Positions 7,541 to 17,607 of a stretch of 64,000 nucleotides of DNA are shown here, in pieces. A program made the translations under genes and the position numbers. The stretch lies in the NCBI GenBank assembly GCA_009842325.1, contig VYFQ01000010.1, forward strand, positions 63,826 to 127,825, in the 5' to 3' direction. The number at the start of each line of letters is the position of its first letter. Within the stretch, counting starts at the first letter, position 1. The DNA is from Acidimicrobiaceae bacterium. GTDB lineage: Bacteria; Actinomycetota; Acidimicrobiia; Acidimicrobiales; Aldehydirespiratoraceae. Under the pieces are notes generated by a model. It did no database searches. It had not been told where the DNA came from and saw only the letters and a program-made list of their open reading frames with translations.

Positions 7541-8976
7541 GCGGTGGCCCCCGGCTGCTGTGCCCCCGCCATCTTCGCCGGTATGCCGAACCGGCCCGGA
7601 TGGGAGTACAGGCCCGAACCGCGCGACATGAGGCCGATCAGCGGACCCATGAAGAAGTACGTGGCCACCAGATCGAGGATCGTCGCCAGCCCCAGGTACA
7701 GGGCGAAGCCCCGGACCTGGCCCACGGTCAGGAAGTACAGCACCGCGGCCGCGATCAACGAAGCAAAGTCCGCCTTGACGATGGTGGAGAAAGCCACCGG
7801 GAAGGCCCGGTCCACCGCGGAGCGCAGCGTCCGGCCCGAGCGGACGTCCTCCTTGAGGTGCTCGAAGTACACGATATTGGAGTCCACCGACACGCCGATA
7901 GCGACGATGAGGCCGGTGACGCCGGCCAGGGTCAGTGCCAGCCCCTGGGTCTCGCCCAGCCAGGCGATGATCGCCCACAGCATGGCGCCGGACAGGCCGA
8001 GGCTGGCCATGGCGACCAGGCCGAGCAGGCGGTAGTAGGTCAGCAGGTACACCGACACGAGTCCCAGCCCGATCAGGCCCGCGAGGACGCCGGCGGACAG
8101 CGCGTCGGTTCCCAGCGACGCCGACACGATCTGGCTCTGCTGGGCCTCCAGTTCCACCGGCAGGGCGCCGTAGTCGAGCACGAGGGCCACATCGCGGGCC
8201 CTCTGCTCGCTGAACCCCCCGGAGATGGTGATGCTGGAACGCTCGAACGGCTCGAAGAAGGCGCTGTCGACCTGGACGCTGGGCGCGCTCACCACCTCAT
8301 TGTCCAGTTCTATGGCCACCTGACCGGTAGGGCACGAAGGGGCCCGGCTGTGGCACCGGCGACTCACCTCGTTGAACAGGTCGATGCCCTCGGCCCCCGG
8401 CTTGAACGTGGGCGCCACATGCCAGCCGATGAAGGAATGGAACTGCGCGACAGCCCCCTCGAGCCCGTCACCCGCGACCGCGGTGGGGCCGAGCTGGTAG
8501 CGGAACGCGATGTTGCGGTCGTCGTCGTACTGGGGCAGAACGACATCCGCTCCGGCGGCGACGTCGCCCTCGCTGAGCGCGAACAAGTCCAGCAGCGTCT
8601 CGTCGGTGTCCGCGCCCTCCAGCGAGCTCTCCGCCACCATGCTGAGCACCGGACGGAAGCGCAGCTCCGCGGTCTGGCCCACCAAGTCCAGGGCCCGCTG
8701 CTGCTCGTCGACGCCGGGCAGCTGGACGAGGATGTTGTCGCCCTGGGTGGAGATCTCGGGCTCGGCCACGCCCAGGCCGTCCACCCGGTTGCGGATGATC
8801 TCCACGGCCACGTCCAACTCCTCGGGCTCGGCGACGCGGGTCGGCTCCAGCACGACGCTGGCACCGCCCTGAAGATCTAGGCCGAGCAGGGGCTCGTTGC
8901 CGGCGGCCAGCGTGTAGACCACGCCCGCGACGGCGACCGCGACGATGCCGATCACATAGACGAGCTTGCGGCGCAA
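7537..8976 (-). CDS. secD: Protein translocase subunit SecD
   Basis: A 479-residue inner-membrane partner of SecF in the proton-driven SecDF complex. The first helix (VYVIGIVAVAVAGVVYTLAAG) is followed by LGLDLQGGASVVLEP, the SecD signature, then the extracytoplasmic domain (IIRNRVDGLGVAEPEI, ILVQLPG, YGALPVELE) and a C-terminal bundle of five helices including VSVDSNIVYFEHLKEDVRSG and VDRAFPVAFSTIVKADFASL. The start is TTG 8976, backed by a good ribosome binding site (GGGAGG five bases upstream) and the Arg/Lys-rich N terminus before helix 1. secF is immediately downstream and yajC upstream, the standard yajC-secD-secF order. Confidence 0.94.
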   Translation of the reverse strand: MRRKLVYVIGIVAVAVAGVVYTLAAGNEPLLGLDLQGGASVVLEPTRVAEPEELDVAVEIIRNRVDGLGVAEPEISTQGDNILVQLPGVDEQQRALDLVGQTAELRFRPVLSMVAESSLEGADTDETLLDLFALSEGDVAAGADVVLPQYDDDRNIAFRYQLGPTAVAGDGLEGAVAQFHSFIGWHVAPTFKPGAEGIDLFNEVSRRCHSRAPSCPTGQVAIELDNEVVSAPSVQVDSAFFEPFERSSITISGGFSEQRARDVALVLDYGALPVELEAQQSQIVSASLGTDALSAGVLAGLIGLGLVSVYLLTYYRLLGLVAMASLGLSGAMLWAIIAWLGETQGLALTLAGVTGLIVAIGVSVDSNIVYFEHLKEDVRSGRTLRSAVDRAFPVAFSTIVKADFASLIAAAVLYFLTVGQVRGFALYLGLATILDLVATYFFMGPLIGLMSRGSGLYSHPGRFGIPAKMAGAQQPGATA

Positions 8977-9024
8977 GGACCCTCCCGCCGTCCGACCCGA
9001 TGGCCCCTCAGGAGTGGGGTGGGC

Positions 9025-9336
9025 CTAGCCGTCGTGCTCCTCGTCGGCGTCCTCGTCGTCGGCCTCTTCGGGGTCGGCGTCCGACGGGCCGGGGGTACGG
9101 CCGTGGATGGCATCCCGGGAGAGCTTCAATTCGACGTTGGGGGCTACCTCCAGCCACACGACGGCGTCCTCCACTTCGGCCACGACCCCGTGGATGCCGG
9201 CGTTGGTAACCACTTCGTCACCCGCCTCAAGGGAGCGGACCAGCTCCCGGCGAGCCTTCTCGCGCTTCTGCTGGGGGCGCAGCAGCAGGTAGTAGAGCGC
9301 GCCGAACATGAGGATGATGATGAGGAACTGTTCCAT
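9025..9336 (-). CDS. yajC: Preprotein translocase subunit YajC
   Basis: A 103-residue single-pass membrane protein associated with SecDF. One N-terminal helix (FLIIILMFGALYYLLLRP) is followed by the conserved RPQQKREK motif and the small soluble domain (LEAGDEVVTNAGIHGVVAEV). The C-terminal 25 residues are very acidic (Asp/Glu-rich). It sits 9 bases after tgt and about 50 before secD in the expected operon order. Confidence 0.92.
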   Translation of the reverse strand: MEQFLIIILMFGALYYLLLRPQQKREKARRELVRSLEAGDEVVTNAGIHGVVAEVEDAVVWLEVAPNVELKLSRDAIHGRTPGPSDADPEEADDEDADEEHDG

Positions 9337-9345
9337 GCCGCGAGC

Positions 9346-10458
9346 CTACGCCCAGATGGACCCCACGCCAGCGCGCAGGTCGTCGAGGGTGCCGGTGCGC
9401 ACCGCGGTACGCACCTGATCCATCAGCCGCAGCAACCAGGCCAGATTGTGCAGGGTGATGAGCCGGGCCGCGGTCGGCTCATGGGTGGCCAGCAGATGGC
9501 GGAGGTAGCCGCGCGACCACCGGCCGGCCGGGCTCCCGGGGAACGACGGATCGAGCGGTTCATCGCTGCCGGCATGGCGGGCCGCAGCCAGGTTGTAGCG
9601 GCCCGCGTCGGACAGGACCGTGCCGTGACGACCGAGACGGGCCGGCAGGACGCAGTCGAACATGTCCACACCCCGCGCCACCGACTCCACAAGGCCCACG
9701 GGGTCGCCCAGGCCCATGAAGTAGCGGGGCCGGTCGGCAGGCAGAGGAGCCATGCACGCATCCAGAGCATCGAGCATCGCCGGTTGATCCTCGCCCACCG
9801 ACAGCCCGCCCACCGCGTAGCCGTCGAACCCGACCTCCAGGGTGCGTTGGGCTGACTCCAGCCGCAGGGCCGCGTCCGCTCCGCCCTGCACGATGCCGAA
9901 CTGGCACTGGCGCTGGGCCGCGTCCGGGTGGGCCAGGAAGGCGTCGCGGCCCCGCCGGGCCCAGAGGGCGGTGCGGCGGACTGCTTCGGAGAGAACGGGC
10001 CGATCAGCCACCGCGGAGGGGCACACGTCAAGCACCATGGTGATGTCGGCGCCGATCAGAGCCTGCAGACGCACGGCGTCCTCTGGGGTGAGCCGGCACA
10101 TCGAGCCGTCGTACACCGACCTGAAGCTGGCCCCGTCGTCGTCAACTTCCGGGTCGAGCGAATAGATCTGGTAGCCGCCTGAATCGGTGAGCACATGGCC
10201 CGACCAGGCCGCGAAGCCGTGGATCCCGCCGAGCTGAGCCACGGTCTCCGCGCCGGGACGCAGCATCAGGTGGTAGGTGTTGGCCAGCACCACCTCCACG
10301 CCCAGTTCCTCCAGGTCGCCCGAGTGAAGGTGCGGAACCGCCCCCCGGGTGCCGACCGGCATGAAGCAGGGAGTCGAGAACGTTCCCCGCGGCGTGGTCA
10401 CCGTTCCGGCGCGGGCGGCGCCGTCGGTCGCTTCGACCGTGAAGACGGCCGCAGTCAC
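9346..10458 (-). CDS. tgt: tRNA-guanine transglycosylase (zinc ligands missing)
   Basis: Bacterial TGT swaps guanine-34 of GUN-anticodon tRNAs for preQ1 in queuosine synthesis. Catalytic-barrel motifs are present: VLTDSGGYQIYSL, MVLDVCPSA, GGLSVGE, RYFMGLGDP and GVDMFDCVLPARLGRHGT with the expected nucleophilic aspartate. The C-terminal zinc site is not. Family members read LDP-x-C-x-C-x2-C before the SR(A/G)YLRHL block and supply a later His. Here the segment is LDPSFPGSPAGRWSRGYLRH, so the three cysteines are Phe, Gly and Ala, although the histidine in TLHNL remains. The start is GTG 10458, overlapping the queA stop (370 residues, normal length); upstream in-frame sequence is queA shadow. 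Either the fold has dispensed with zinc or activity is altered. Confidence 0.9.
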   Translation of the reverse strand: MTAAVFTVEATDGAARAGTVTTPRGTFSTPCFMPVGTRGAVPHLHSGDLEELGVEVVLANTYHLMLRPGAETVAQLGGIHGFAAWSGHVLTDSGGYQIYSLDPEVDDDGASFRSVYDGSMCRLTPEDAVRLQALIGADITMVLDVCPSAVADRPVLSEAVRRTALWARRGRDAFLAHPDAAQRQCQFGIVQGGADAALRLESAQRTLEVGFDGYAVGGLSVGEDQPAMLDALDACMAPLPADRPRYFMGLGDPVGLVESVARGVDMFDCVLPARLGRHGTVLSDAGRYNLAAARHAGSDEPLDPSFPGSPAGRWSRGYLRHLLATHEPTAARLITLHNLAWLLRLMDQVRTAVRTGTLDDLRAGVGSIWA

Positions 10459-11495
10459 ATCGGCTCCGGGCACGGCTCGGACCGGGACACGAGCATGGCG
10501 TCGCCGAAGGACAGGAACCGGTAACCGTGCTCGAGTGCGGCGTCGTACAGCGTTCGCCAGCGAGGCCCGATGAAGGCGTCGAGCAGGCACAGGAGGGTTG
10601 AGCGGGGCAGGTGGAAGTTCGTCATCAGAGCATCCACGACACGCCATTCATACGACCTGCGGATGAACAGGCTGGTGCGCCCGGACGCCTCGCCGGTGGC
10701 TGCCCAGGCCTCCAGGCACCGCACGACGGTCGTGCCCACGGCCACCACCCGCTCGGCCCGGTCCAACGCCTGCCGGACGCCGGCGGGCACGTGGTACTGC
10801 TCGGTGTGCATGTCGTGGTCGTCGAGACGTTCGGCGGTGATGGGCCGGAACGTGTCGAGTCCGACCGCCAACTCGACCGCCACCACCTCGGCGCCGGTGT
10901 TGCGCACCCGGCCCAGGAGCTCCTCGGTGAAGTGCAGGCCTGCGGTGGGGGCCGCGGCCGAGACAGGACGCCGGCCGTACACGGTCTGGTAGCGCTCGGG
11001 GTCGTCGATCCCGGCCGTGATGTAGGGCGGCAGGGGCACGGCACCCACCTCGTCCAGCACTTGCAGCAGCGGCCGCCCTCCGGTGTGGACCCGGACCACT
11101 CGCCGTCCCTCGCCGAGATCGTCCCGGATCTCCACGGTCGCGCCGGTGGCGCCGGTGTCCGGTGCAACCACCTCTCCGGGCCGCAGGCGGCGAGACGGCC
11201 TTACCAGCGCCTCCCAGTCACCGTCGGCGCGCTCGTGAAGCAGCAGCACCTCGACCGCGCCACCGGTGACCCGCCGCATCCGCAGGCGGGCGGGCAGCAC
11301 TCGGGTGTCGTTGACGACGATCACATCACCGGGTCCCAGCAGGTCCGGCAGGTCGCTGACCCGGAGGTGGGAAATCCCGCCGGCGCCGTCGACCAGCAGG
11401 CGGGCCTGGTCGCGTAGCGGTGACGGCGACTGGGCTATGGCGCCGGGCGGCAGGTCGTAGTCGAGATCGGCCGGAATGGTCGGCGGCGCCGTCAC
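10455..11495 (-). CDS. queA: S-adenosylmethionine:tRNA ribosyltransferase-isomerase QueA
   Basis: QueA transfers and isomerises the ribosyl group of SAM onto preQ1 in tRNA, giving epoxyqueuosine, the step after TGT. Family blocks are DYDLPPGAIAQ near the N terminus, GDVIVVNDTRVLPARL, VPLPPYI, YQTVYGRRPVSAAAPTAGLH and NFHLPRSTLLCLLDAF. At 346 residues it is full length. GTG 11495 is the start; its TGA overlaps GTG 10458 of tgt, so the two queuosine genes are translationally coupled. No queuosine precursor genes (queC/D/E/F) lie in this window, so preQ1 may be salvaged or made elsewhere. Confidence 0.94.
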   Translation of the reverse strand: MTAPPTIPADLDYDLPPGAIAQSPSPLRDQARLLVDGAGGISHLRVSDLPDLLGPGDVIVVNDTRVLPARLRMRRVTGGAVEVLLLHERADGDWEALVRPSRRLRPGEVVAPDTGATGATVEIRDDLGEGRRVVRVHTGGRPLLQVLDEVGAVPLPPYITAGIDDPERYQTVYGRRPVSAAAPTAGLHFTEELLGRVRNTGAEVVAVELAVGLDTFRPITAERLDDHDMHTEQYHVPAGVRQALDRAERVVAVGTTVVRCLEAWAATGEASGRTSLFIRRSYEWRVVDALMTNFHLPRSTLLCLLDAFIGPRWRTLYDAALEHGYRFLSFGDAMLVSRSEPCPEPM

Positions 11496-11525
11496 GACCC
11501 TGGAGGGTACGGCCGGCCCCCGGGT

Positions 11526-12626
11526 TCAGGCGAACAGGCCCGGGTGGGTGTCCGGGTCCGACTGCGGTGCCTCCAAGCCGAGGTGCACCCATGCTGCTGG
11601 GGTGGCCACCCTGCCCCGGGGCGTGCGCATCAGCAGTCCCTGCTGGATCAGGTAGGGCTCGTAGACGTCCTCGACCGTCTCGGTCGGCTCGCTGACCGCT
11701 ATGGCCAGGGTGGACAACCCGACGGGACCGCCGCCGAAGTTGCGGCACAGAGCTTCCAGCACCGACCTGGAGGCCCGGTCCAGTCCCATCTCGTCCACCC
11801 CGAAGAAGGCCAGGCCGTCGGCCGCGATTGTCGAGTCGATACGGCCGTCGCGGTGCACCTCGGCGAAGTCGCGCACCTGTCGCAGCAGGCGGTTGGCGAT
11901 GCGGGGCGTCCCCCTGGCCCTCCGAGCGATCTCGGCCGCGCCGCCGGTATCAGTGTCCACCTCAAGGATCCCCGCGGTGCGCTCCACGATCGCCACTAGG
12001 TCATCGACGATGTAGAAGTCGAGCCGGGCCACCAGCCCGAAACGGTCGCGCAGCGGTCCGGTGATGAGGCCCGTGCGGGTGGTGGCGCCGACCAGGGTGA
12101 ACGGGGCAAGGTCCAGCGGGATGGACCGGGCCGCGGGGCCCTTGCCGAGCACGATGTCGATGCGGAAGTCCTCCATGGCCGGATACAGGACCTCTTCGAC
12201 GGGTCGGGGCAGGCGGTGGATCTCGTCGATGAACAGGACGTCACCGGGCTCGAGCTTGGTGAGCATGGCTGCTAAGTCACCGGCCCGCTCCAGAGCGGGC
12301 CCCGAGGTGGTCTGCAGATGGGCGCCGAGTTCGTTGGCCACGATGTGAGCCAGGGTCGTCTTGCCCAGTCCCGGTGGCCCGGCGAAGAGCAGGTGGTCGA
12401 CGGGTTCGCGGCGCTTGCGAGCCGCGCCCAGCAGCACATCGAGATGGCCCTTCAACTCACCCTGGCCAACGAATTCGTCGAGGCTGCGGGGACGCAGAGC
12501 GGCTTCGCCGAGCCGGTCGGCCGGCTGCGGATCCGGCGAGAGCAGCTCAGCCGGGTCGGCCGCGGGCGGCGGGGCGGCGCCGTTGCCCTCGCCCGAGGGC
12601 CGGGCCAGTATCTCGGAGCGGGTCAT
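11526..12626 (-). CDS. ruvB: Holliday junction branch migration ATPase RuvB
   Basis: RuvB is the hexameric AAA+ motor that drives Holliday junction branch migration with RuvA and hands products to RuvC. Walker A (GPPGLGKTT), Walker B ([10 protein letters not shown]), sensor 1 (VGATTRTG) and the C-terminal winged helix ([16 protein letters not shown]) are all present. A proline/alanine-rich N-terminal extension of about 40 residues precedes the [12 protein letters not shown] block. I choose ATG 12626 because it follows a strong purine-rich ribosome binding site (GGGGAGGGGAG); TTG 12647, overlapping the ruvA stop, is an alternative. 366 residues. Confidence 0.95.
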   Translation of the reverse strand: MTRSEILARPSGEGNGAAPPPAADPAELLSPDPQPADRLGEAALRPRSLDEFVGQGELKGHLDVLLGAARKRREPVDHLLFAGPPGLGKTTLAHIVANELGAHLQTTSGPALERAGDLAAMLTKLEPGDVLFIDEIHRLPRPVEEVLYPAMEDFRIDIVLGKGPAARSIPLDLAPFTLVGATTRTGLITGPLRDRFGLVARLDFYIVDDLVAIVERTAGILEVDTDTGGAAEIARRARGTPRIANRLLRQVRDFAEVHRDGRIDSTIAADGLAFFGVDEMGLDRASRSVLEALCRNFGGGPVGLSTLAIAVSEPTETVEDVYEPYLIQQGLLMRTPRGRVATPAAWVHLGLEAPQSDPDTHPGLFA

Positions 12627-12643
12627 GCTCGGCTCCCCTCCCC

Positions 12644-13258
12644 TCAAGCGGCCACACCGGCCAGGCGCTGCAGCGCCTCGCGCAGCAGCCGGCCGGCGTC
12701 GTCGCCCGCGGGCAGCTCGGCCAGCACGCCCTTGATCTCCTCTGTGCCGTAGCCCAGCCCGTCGAGCGCGGCACGCACATCGGTGCGGGCGTCGTCGTGG
12801 GCAGTGGGCGCGGCCGTCACGTCATCAGCGCCGGGCGGTGCGTCCGCCTCAGGCAGATGCAGGCGGGACTTGAGCTCGACCAGCAATCGCACCGCGGTCT
12901 TGGTGCCCACACCCGGCACCAGGCACATCATGTCGACATCGTCCTCAGCCACGGCCCGGCGCAGGGCATCGGGATGGTGGACGGCCAGGATCGACAGCGC
13001 CAGGGTCGGCCCCACACCTCGGGCGCCGACCAGCGCCTCGAATGTCCGCCGCTCGTCCAGCGTGGCGAAGCCGTAGAGCGTCTGGGCGTCCTCGCGCACG
13101 ATGTGGCTGACATGGAGGAACACCTCCGAGCCCATCTGAGCCGCGGCCGCGGCCGTCCGGGGCGTGGCCTGCACCCGGTAGCCGATGCCGGACACCTCCA
13201 CCAGGAGCTCGGCGTCCGGTGATCGCGACAGCAGTTGACCCCGCAGCGACCCGATCAT
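12644..13258 (-). CDS. ruvA: Holliday junction binding protein RuvA
   Basis: RuvA binds the four-way junction as a tetramer and recruits RuvB. The opening MIGSLRGQL and [10 protein letters not shown] form the OB-fold domain [15 protein letters not shown] and [17 protein letters not shown] are the two helix-hairpin-helix motifs of domain II. An Ala/Asp-rich linker around residues 140-160 leads to the RuvB-contacting domain III. 204 residues, normal length. ATG 13258 overlaps the ruvC TGA (ATGA). Confidence 0.95.
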   Translation of the reverse strand: MIGSLRGQLLSRSPDAELLVEVSGIGYRVQATPRTAAAAAQMGSEVFLHVSHIVREDAQTLYGFATLDERRTFEALVGARGVGPTLALSILAVHHPDALRRAVAEDDVDMMCLVPGVGTKTAVRLLVELKSRLHLPEADAPPGADDVTAAPTAHDDARTDVRAALDGLGYGTEEIKGVLAELPAGDDAGRLLREALQRLAGVAA

Positions 13259-13770
13259 CGGGCACTACCTGCGGCCACAGCCCGGCGGCTTGCCGCCGCG
13301 GGCGGACCGGTACGGGCCAGGTGACAAAGAGCGACGGCCACCGCGTCGGCGGCGTCGGCAGGGCGCAGCAGTTCGGTGAGCCCGAGCAGCACCCGCACCA
13401 TCTCGGCGATCTCCTGCTTGTCGGCGCCACCCCAGCCCGCCACTGCCTCCTTCACCTCGTTCGGCGAGTACTCCACCACCTCGCAGCCGGCTGCGGCCGA
13501 CTCGGCCAGCACCACCCCGACGGCTTGCCCGACGGACATGGCCGTGGCCACGTTGCGCTGGAACAGCACCCGCTCCACCGCGACCACGTCGGGCTCCAGT
13601 TCCGCGATCAACGACCGGATGTCGGCCTGCAGCTCGGCCAGCCGCGACGCCCGGTCCATCTCGGCGGGCGTGACCAGGACGCCGGCCGCCTCAGCGGTGG
13701 GCCGGCGCCCGTGCCGGACCGCTCCGTAACCGCAGCGCGAGAGACCGGGATCGATGCCCAATACGAACAC
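13255..13770 (-). CDS. ruvC: Holliday junction resolvase RuvC
   Basis: RuvC cleaves Holliday junctions symmetrically using four acidic residues and magnesium. The first is in VLGIDPGLSRCGYG at the N terminus; the second is the Glu in VVAVERVLF; the C-terminal DAADAVAVALCH supplies the last acidic cluster. 171 residues from GTG 13770. Its TGA overlaps the ruvA ATG, so ruvC-ruvA-ruvB are translated as a coupled unit. Confidence 0.95.
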   Translation of the reverse strand: MFVLGIDPGLSRCGYGAVRHGRRPTAEAAGVLVTPAEMDRASRLAELQADIRSLIAELEPDVVAVERVLFQRNVATAMSVGQAVGVVLAESAAAGCEVVEYSPNEVKEAVAGWGGADKQEIAEMVRVLLGLTELLRPADAADAVAVALCHLARTGPPAAASRRAVAAGSAR

Positions 13771-13813
13771 ATGCGCGACTCTATTGGAGACTCGCCGCCG
13801 CGCCGCGGATGGC

Positions 13814-14566
13814 CTAACTGGCCAGATCCTCCATGATGTCGTCGCCGATGTCGAAGTTGCTGTGCACGTCCTGCACGTCGTCGAGATCGTCGATCAGGTC
13901 CATCAGCTTCAGTACCGACCGGGCGACGTCCGGCTCGGTCACGGCCACTGCGCTGGTGGGCAGCATGGTGAGGTCGGCACTCTCGAAGGTGATCTCGGCT
14001 GCCGCCAGTGCATCGCGCACTGCGTTGAGGTCGCCGGGCTCGGTGGTGACCCGCCACATGTCGCCTTCGCCCTCCAGGTCCTCGGCGCCGGCGTCGAGCA
14101 CGACCATCATCAGATCGTCCTCGCTGGCTGCCGAGGACGGGACGAGCACGACGCCCTTGCGCTCGAATTGCCAGGCCACTGAGCCCGGCTCGGCCAGCGA
14201 CCCGCCGTTGCGGGTGAGAGTGCTGCGCACCTCGCTGCCGGTGCGGTTGCGGTTGTCGGTGAGGCACTCGATGTAGAGGGCCACCCCGCCGGGCGCGTAC
14301 CCCTCGTAGGTGACCGACTCGTAGCTGACCCCCTCGAGCTCGCCGGTGCCCCGCTTGACGGCTCGCTCGATCGTGTCGAGCGGCACCGAGTTGTCGCGGG
14401 CCTTCTGGTACATGGTCCGCAACGTGGGGTTGGCGTCGACGTCCCCGCCGCCCTGGCGGGCCGCCACCTCGACCTGCTTGATCAGCTTCGCGAACAGCTT
14501 GCCCCGCTTGGCGTCAGCCGCTCCCTTGCGGTGCTTGATCGTCGCCCACTTGCTATGGCCACTCAC
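13814..14566 (-). CDS. yebC: YebC/PmpR family regulatory protein (TACO1-like)
   Basis: YebC proteins are cytosolic; some act as DNA-binding regulators and recent work on the family links them to translation of proline-rich sequences. The diagnostic opening SGHSKWATIKHRKGAADAKR is present, followed by GYAPGGVALYIECLTDNRNR and GSVAWQFERKGV. The start is GTG 14566 (250 residues, standard length); a longer frame to 14674 only adds pdxT shadow. It sits between pdxT and ruvC, the usual actinobacterial neighbourhood. Confidence 0.94.
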   Translation of the reverse strand: MSGHSKWATIKHRKGAADAKRGKLFAKLIKQVEVAARQGGGDVDANPTLRTMYQKARDNSVPLDTIERAVKRGTGELEGVSYESVTYEGYAPGGVALYIECLTDNRNRTGSEVRSTLTRNGGSLAEPGSVAWQFERKGVVLVPSSAASEDDLMMVVLDAGAEDLEGEGDMWRVTTEPGDLNAVRDALAAAEITFESADLTMLPTSAVAVTEPDVARSVLKLMDLIDDLDDVQDVHSNFDIGDDIMEDLAS

Positions 14567-14583
14567 GGCCCCGGAGGCTACTG

Positions 14584-15156
14584 CTACAGATCGTCCAGGA
14601 AGCGGGCGTGCAGTCGGCCGTCGCCCGACAACTCGGGATGGAAGGCCGCGACCGTGGCCCGGCCGAACCGGCACAGCACCGGTCGACCCTCGTGGCGGGC
14701 CAGCACCTCCACTCCAGGGCCGACCCGCTCGACGGCCGGAGCCCGGATGAACACCGCGTGGAAGGGCGTCTCGAAGCCATAGACGGCGATATCAGCCTCG
14801 AAGCTCTCGATCTGCGTGCCGTAGGCGTTGCGGCGCACGGTGATGTCCACCAGCCCCAGGGAGTGCTGATCGGCTCGCCCGTCGACCACCTCCGCGGCCA
14901 GCAGGATCATTCCTGCGCAGGTTCCCAGCACGCCCATCCCGCCATCGAGGCGCTCGGCGAGCGGCTCAAGCAGCCCGGAGCGCTCCAGCAGCATCGACAT
15001 CGTGGTCGACTCGCCGCCGGGCATGACCAGCGCGTCGACCGCGGCGAGCTGCTCCGCCGTGCGGATCTCGTCGACACGGACGCCGAGGCGCTGAAGGATG
15101 GCGGCGTGGGCGGCGAACCCCCCTTGCAGGGCGAGCACGCCGACGCGCGGCTTCAC
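14584..15156 (-). CDS. pdxT: Pyridoxal 5'-phosphate synthase glutaminase subunit PdxT
   Basis: PdxT hydrolyses glutamine and channels ammonia to PdxS for de novo vitamin B6 synthesis. The class I glutaminase triad is visible: Cys in [13 protein letters not shown], and the His-x-Glu of AAFHPEL near the C terminus. [13 protein letters not shown] and [11 protein letters not shown] are family signatures. GTG 15156 overlaps the pdxS stop (GTGA), so the two subunits are coupled. 190 residues. Confidence 0.95.
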   Translation of the reverse strand: MKPRVGVLALQGGFAAHAAILQRLGVRVDEIRTAEQLAAVDALVMPGGESTTMSMLLERSGLLEPLAERLDGGMGVLGTCAGMILLAAEVVDGRADQHSLGLVDITVRRNAYGTQIESFEADIAVYGFETPFHAVFIRAPAVERVGPGVEVLARHEGRPVLCRFGRATVAAFHPELSGDGRLHARFLDDL

Positions 15157-16073
15157 CAACCCCGTTCGGCCATCTTCGTGGTGAGGTCGGCAGTCTCGAG
15201 GCCGGCCATGGCTTCGCCGAGCCCTGAGCTGATCTTGGCCAGGATCTCCGGGTCGCGGTAGTGCGTGACCGCCTCAACGATGGCCGAGGCCATCTTGGGC
15301 GGATTAGAGCTCTTGAAGATTCCCGACCCGACGAAGGCCGCCTCGGCGCCGAGTTGCATCACCAGCGACGCATCCGCCGGAGTGGCGATGCCGCCCGCGC
15401 AGAACAGCGGCACCGGCAGCCATCCCGTGTCGGCGATCTCCTGCACCAGCGGCAGCGGCGCCTGCAGTTGCTTGGCCCACTCGAACAGCTCGGCTTCGTC
15501 GCCCGCGGCCGCAATGCGGCGCATGTCGCCCACTATCGAACGCAGGTGGCGGACGGCCTCCACGATGTTGCCCGTTCCGGCCTCTCCCTTGGATCGGATC
15601 ATGCAGGCGCCCTCGCTGATGCGGCGCAGCGCCTCACCGAGGTTGGTGGCACCGCAGACGAACGGCACCGTGAACGCCCACTTGTCGATGTGGTGCACCT
15701 CGTCGGCCGGCGTGAGGACCTCAGACTCGTCCACATAGTCCACGCCGAGGGCCTGAAGGATCTGGGCCTCGGCGAAGTGGCCGATCCGGGTCTTGGCCAT
15801 GACCGGGATGCTCACCGCGGCCATGATGCTCTGGATCATCTCGGGATCGGACATCCGCGAGACGCCACCGTGGGCACGGATGTCGGAGGGCACCCGCTCG
15901 AGCGCCATGACCGAGACGGCGCCCGCGTCCTCGGCTATCCGAGCGTGCTCCGGCGTGACGACGTCCATGATCACGCCGCCCTTGAGCATTTCGGCCAGAC
16001 CGCGCTTGACGAGCGTGGTGCCGGTTGCGGTGCCGCCGGTGGCGGCTGCGTCGGAACTGGGAGTGCCGGACAT
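15153..16073 (-). CDS. pdxS: Pyridoxal 5'-phosphate synthase lyase subunit PdxS
   Basis: PdxS condenses ribose 5-phosphate, glyceraldehyde 3-phosphate and ammonia into PLP in a TIM-barrel dodecamer. [56 protein letters not shown] and [15 protein letters not shown] are unmistakable, and contain the catalytic lysines in MAKTR and in the [20 protein letters not shown] region. ATG 16073 (306 residues) matches family length; frames from 16082 or 16115 would overlap the upstream gene. Paired with pdxT, this indicates B6 prototrophy by the DXP-independent route. Confidence 0.95.
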   Translation of the reverse strand: MSGTPSSDAAATGGTATGTTLVKRGLAEMLKGGVIMDVVTPEHARIAEDAGAVSVMALERVPSDIRAHGGVSRMSDPEMIQSIMAAVSIPVMAKTRIGHFAEAQILQALGVDYVDESEVLTPADEVHHIDKWAFTVPFVCGATNLGEALRRISEGACMIRSKGEAGTGNIVEAVRHLRSIVGDMRRIAAAGDEAELFEWAKQLQAPLPLVQEIADTGWLPVPLFCAGGIATPADASLVMQLGAEAAFVGSGIFKSSNPPKMASAIVEAVTHYRDPEILAKISSGLGEAMAGLETADLTTKMAERGW

Positions 16074-16083
16074 AGCAGCCATC

Positions 16084-17607
16084 CTAACTTCCCCGCTCTT
16101 GTTCGCTCCGCTCACGGGCCGCTCGTGCGTCAGCCAGCAACTGGTTGCTCTCAGACGCCGTCAACACCGTCACTTCAGCCAGCGGCCAGGGCCTGCTGGT
16201 GTTGGTCAGCAGCAGCCAGGTGGATCCCGTCGACAAGGTGAGCGGATTACCGGCCGTGTCGGTGAAGCGATAGCCGACACGGTCCTCAGTGCGCTCCCAG
16301 ACCGCCTCGTGAACCGACCCGGCCGTCAGCACGAGCGCTTGGCCGGCGCCGTAGGAGAGGGCCTGCGGTGACCGGCGGTCGGCTGCCGATCGGCCGTAGG
16401 GCATCCACAACACCACCACATTGGCCGGCGCGATCTCCGCCACGCCGAAGTCGGTCTCGGTTGTGTGCAGGGTGCCGTCCTGGATGCGCACCCAGCCGCC
16501 CAGGATCGGGTCCCAGACGTGGGAGGCCTCGCCACCGTAGAGAATCGTGTAGGCCACGCTGACACCGGCAGCGTCGTGCAGGGGTGGCGAGTTCGACGAG
16601 CCGTACTCGAACAGCGCCGCCGGCGGCGTGCCGGGGATACCGCCGGGCAGCGATCCCGGATCTCCCCCGTCCAGGCTCTCGTAGTGGAAGTACAGGTTGT
16701 GGGGTGCAGGCCGCGAGCGGTCGCGCCTGTACGGCGCTCCCATCCTCCCGGCCCCGATGTCGATCAGGGTTCCGGATCTTGCCGCTTCGCTCATCTCCCG
16801 CCGCACGACGCTGTTGGCCCCGGATGTGGCCAGGTAGGGCGTTCCCAGGTCTTCGAGGAGATCAAAGTCGCTGGACCGGGCCGATCGAACCGGCCCGACC
16901 CGGCTGGGGATCTCGGAATGGAGAACGGCGAGGAACCTGGTGAAGCCCGCCTCGACCAGTACCTCGTAGACGATGTCGGCCGCCCCCAGGCCCGCCTGGG
17001 GACGATCCTTGGGATCGCCGTTGCCCACCTTCACGGCCAGGGGTCGTCGCTGGGCCAGGCTCAGATCGGTGGTTATCGAGCCCGTGAGAGGCGCGATAGG
17101 GCCGGTCACGAAGGGTTCGAGCACCCCGTCCCCAGTTGCGCCATGCCCGGAGGCGGCCGCCCCGGAGGCCGCACGCCCGGAGGACCCCCCGTCAGCGGAC
17201 CCTCCCTCGGATGCCCCGTCATCGGCGGCCGCGTTCTCGGACCCGGCACCCTCTTCAGCCTCATCCTCGCCAGCTCCGGGAGCCGCTTCGGCGGCCGCGT
17301 CGGGCGAGTCGTCGTTCGTTCCGCTGCCGGCGGCCCCGTCGGGGACAGCGGATCCCCCTTCGCCTTCCGGGACACCGGCCGCGCCGTCGTTGCTCTCCTG
17401 GTCATGGGCTTCGACAGTCGTGGACGTGGACTCGCTGGGGGTCGGGGCTGATGCGGGATCGAGCGATGCGACTGTCGGCTCCACGCCCTGCGGGCTGCCG
17501 GAGCACGCCGCGGCCAGCGTCGCGGCGGCGGCCAGCACAGCAACCAAGCGCGTCAACCTTCGGGCTCGGACGGTGCCCACCGGGCTCGCGCCGAGCCGCG
17601 CTGCCAT
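16084..17607 (-). CDS. DUF3048 domain lipoprotein
   Basis: A secreted lipoprotein of 507 residues. After a basic N terminus and hydrophobic stretch, LAAACSG is a lipobox. Residues about 50-160 are a low-complexity Ser/Ala/Gly/Glu/Asp linker, and the remainder is the DUF3048 domain ([26 protein letters not shown] region, [37 protein letters not shown]). DUF3048 proteins occur on the surface of Gram-positive bacteria; their function is unknown. ATG 17607 is chosen because it immediately precedes the signal peptide and overlaps the upstream stop by one base (TGATG). Confidence 0.85.
   Translation of the reverse strand: MAARLGASPVGTVRARRLTRLVAVLAAAATLAAACSGSPQGVEPTVASLDPASAPTPSESTSTTVEAHDQESNDGAAGVPEGEGGSAVPDGAAGSGTNDDSPDAAAEAAPGAGEDEAEEGAGSENAAADDGASEGGSADGGSSGRAASGAAASGHGATGDGVLEPFVTGPIAPLTGSITTDLSLAQRRPLAVKVGNGDPKDRPQAGLGAADIVYEVLVEAGFTRFLAVLHSEIPSRVGPVRSARSSDFDLLEDLGTPYLATSGANSVVRREMSEAARSGTLIDIGAGRMGAPYRRDRSRPAPHNLYFHYESLDGGDPGSLPGGIPGTPPAALFEYGSSNSPPLHDAAGVSVAYTILYGGEASHVWDPILGGWVRIQDGTLHTTETDFGVAEIAPANVVVLWMPYGRSAADRRSPQALSYGAGQALVLTAGSVHEAVWERTEDRVGYRFTDTAGNPLTLSTGSTWLLLTNTSRPWPLAEVTVLTASESNQLLADARAARERSEQERGS

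Noticed and set aside
16084..16115. Longer pdxS start overlapping the DUF3048 gene
   Set aside because: The extension is not part of the PdxS fold and ATG 16073 matches family length.
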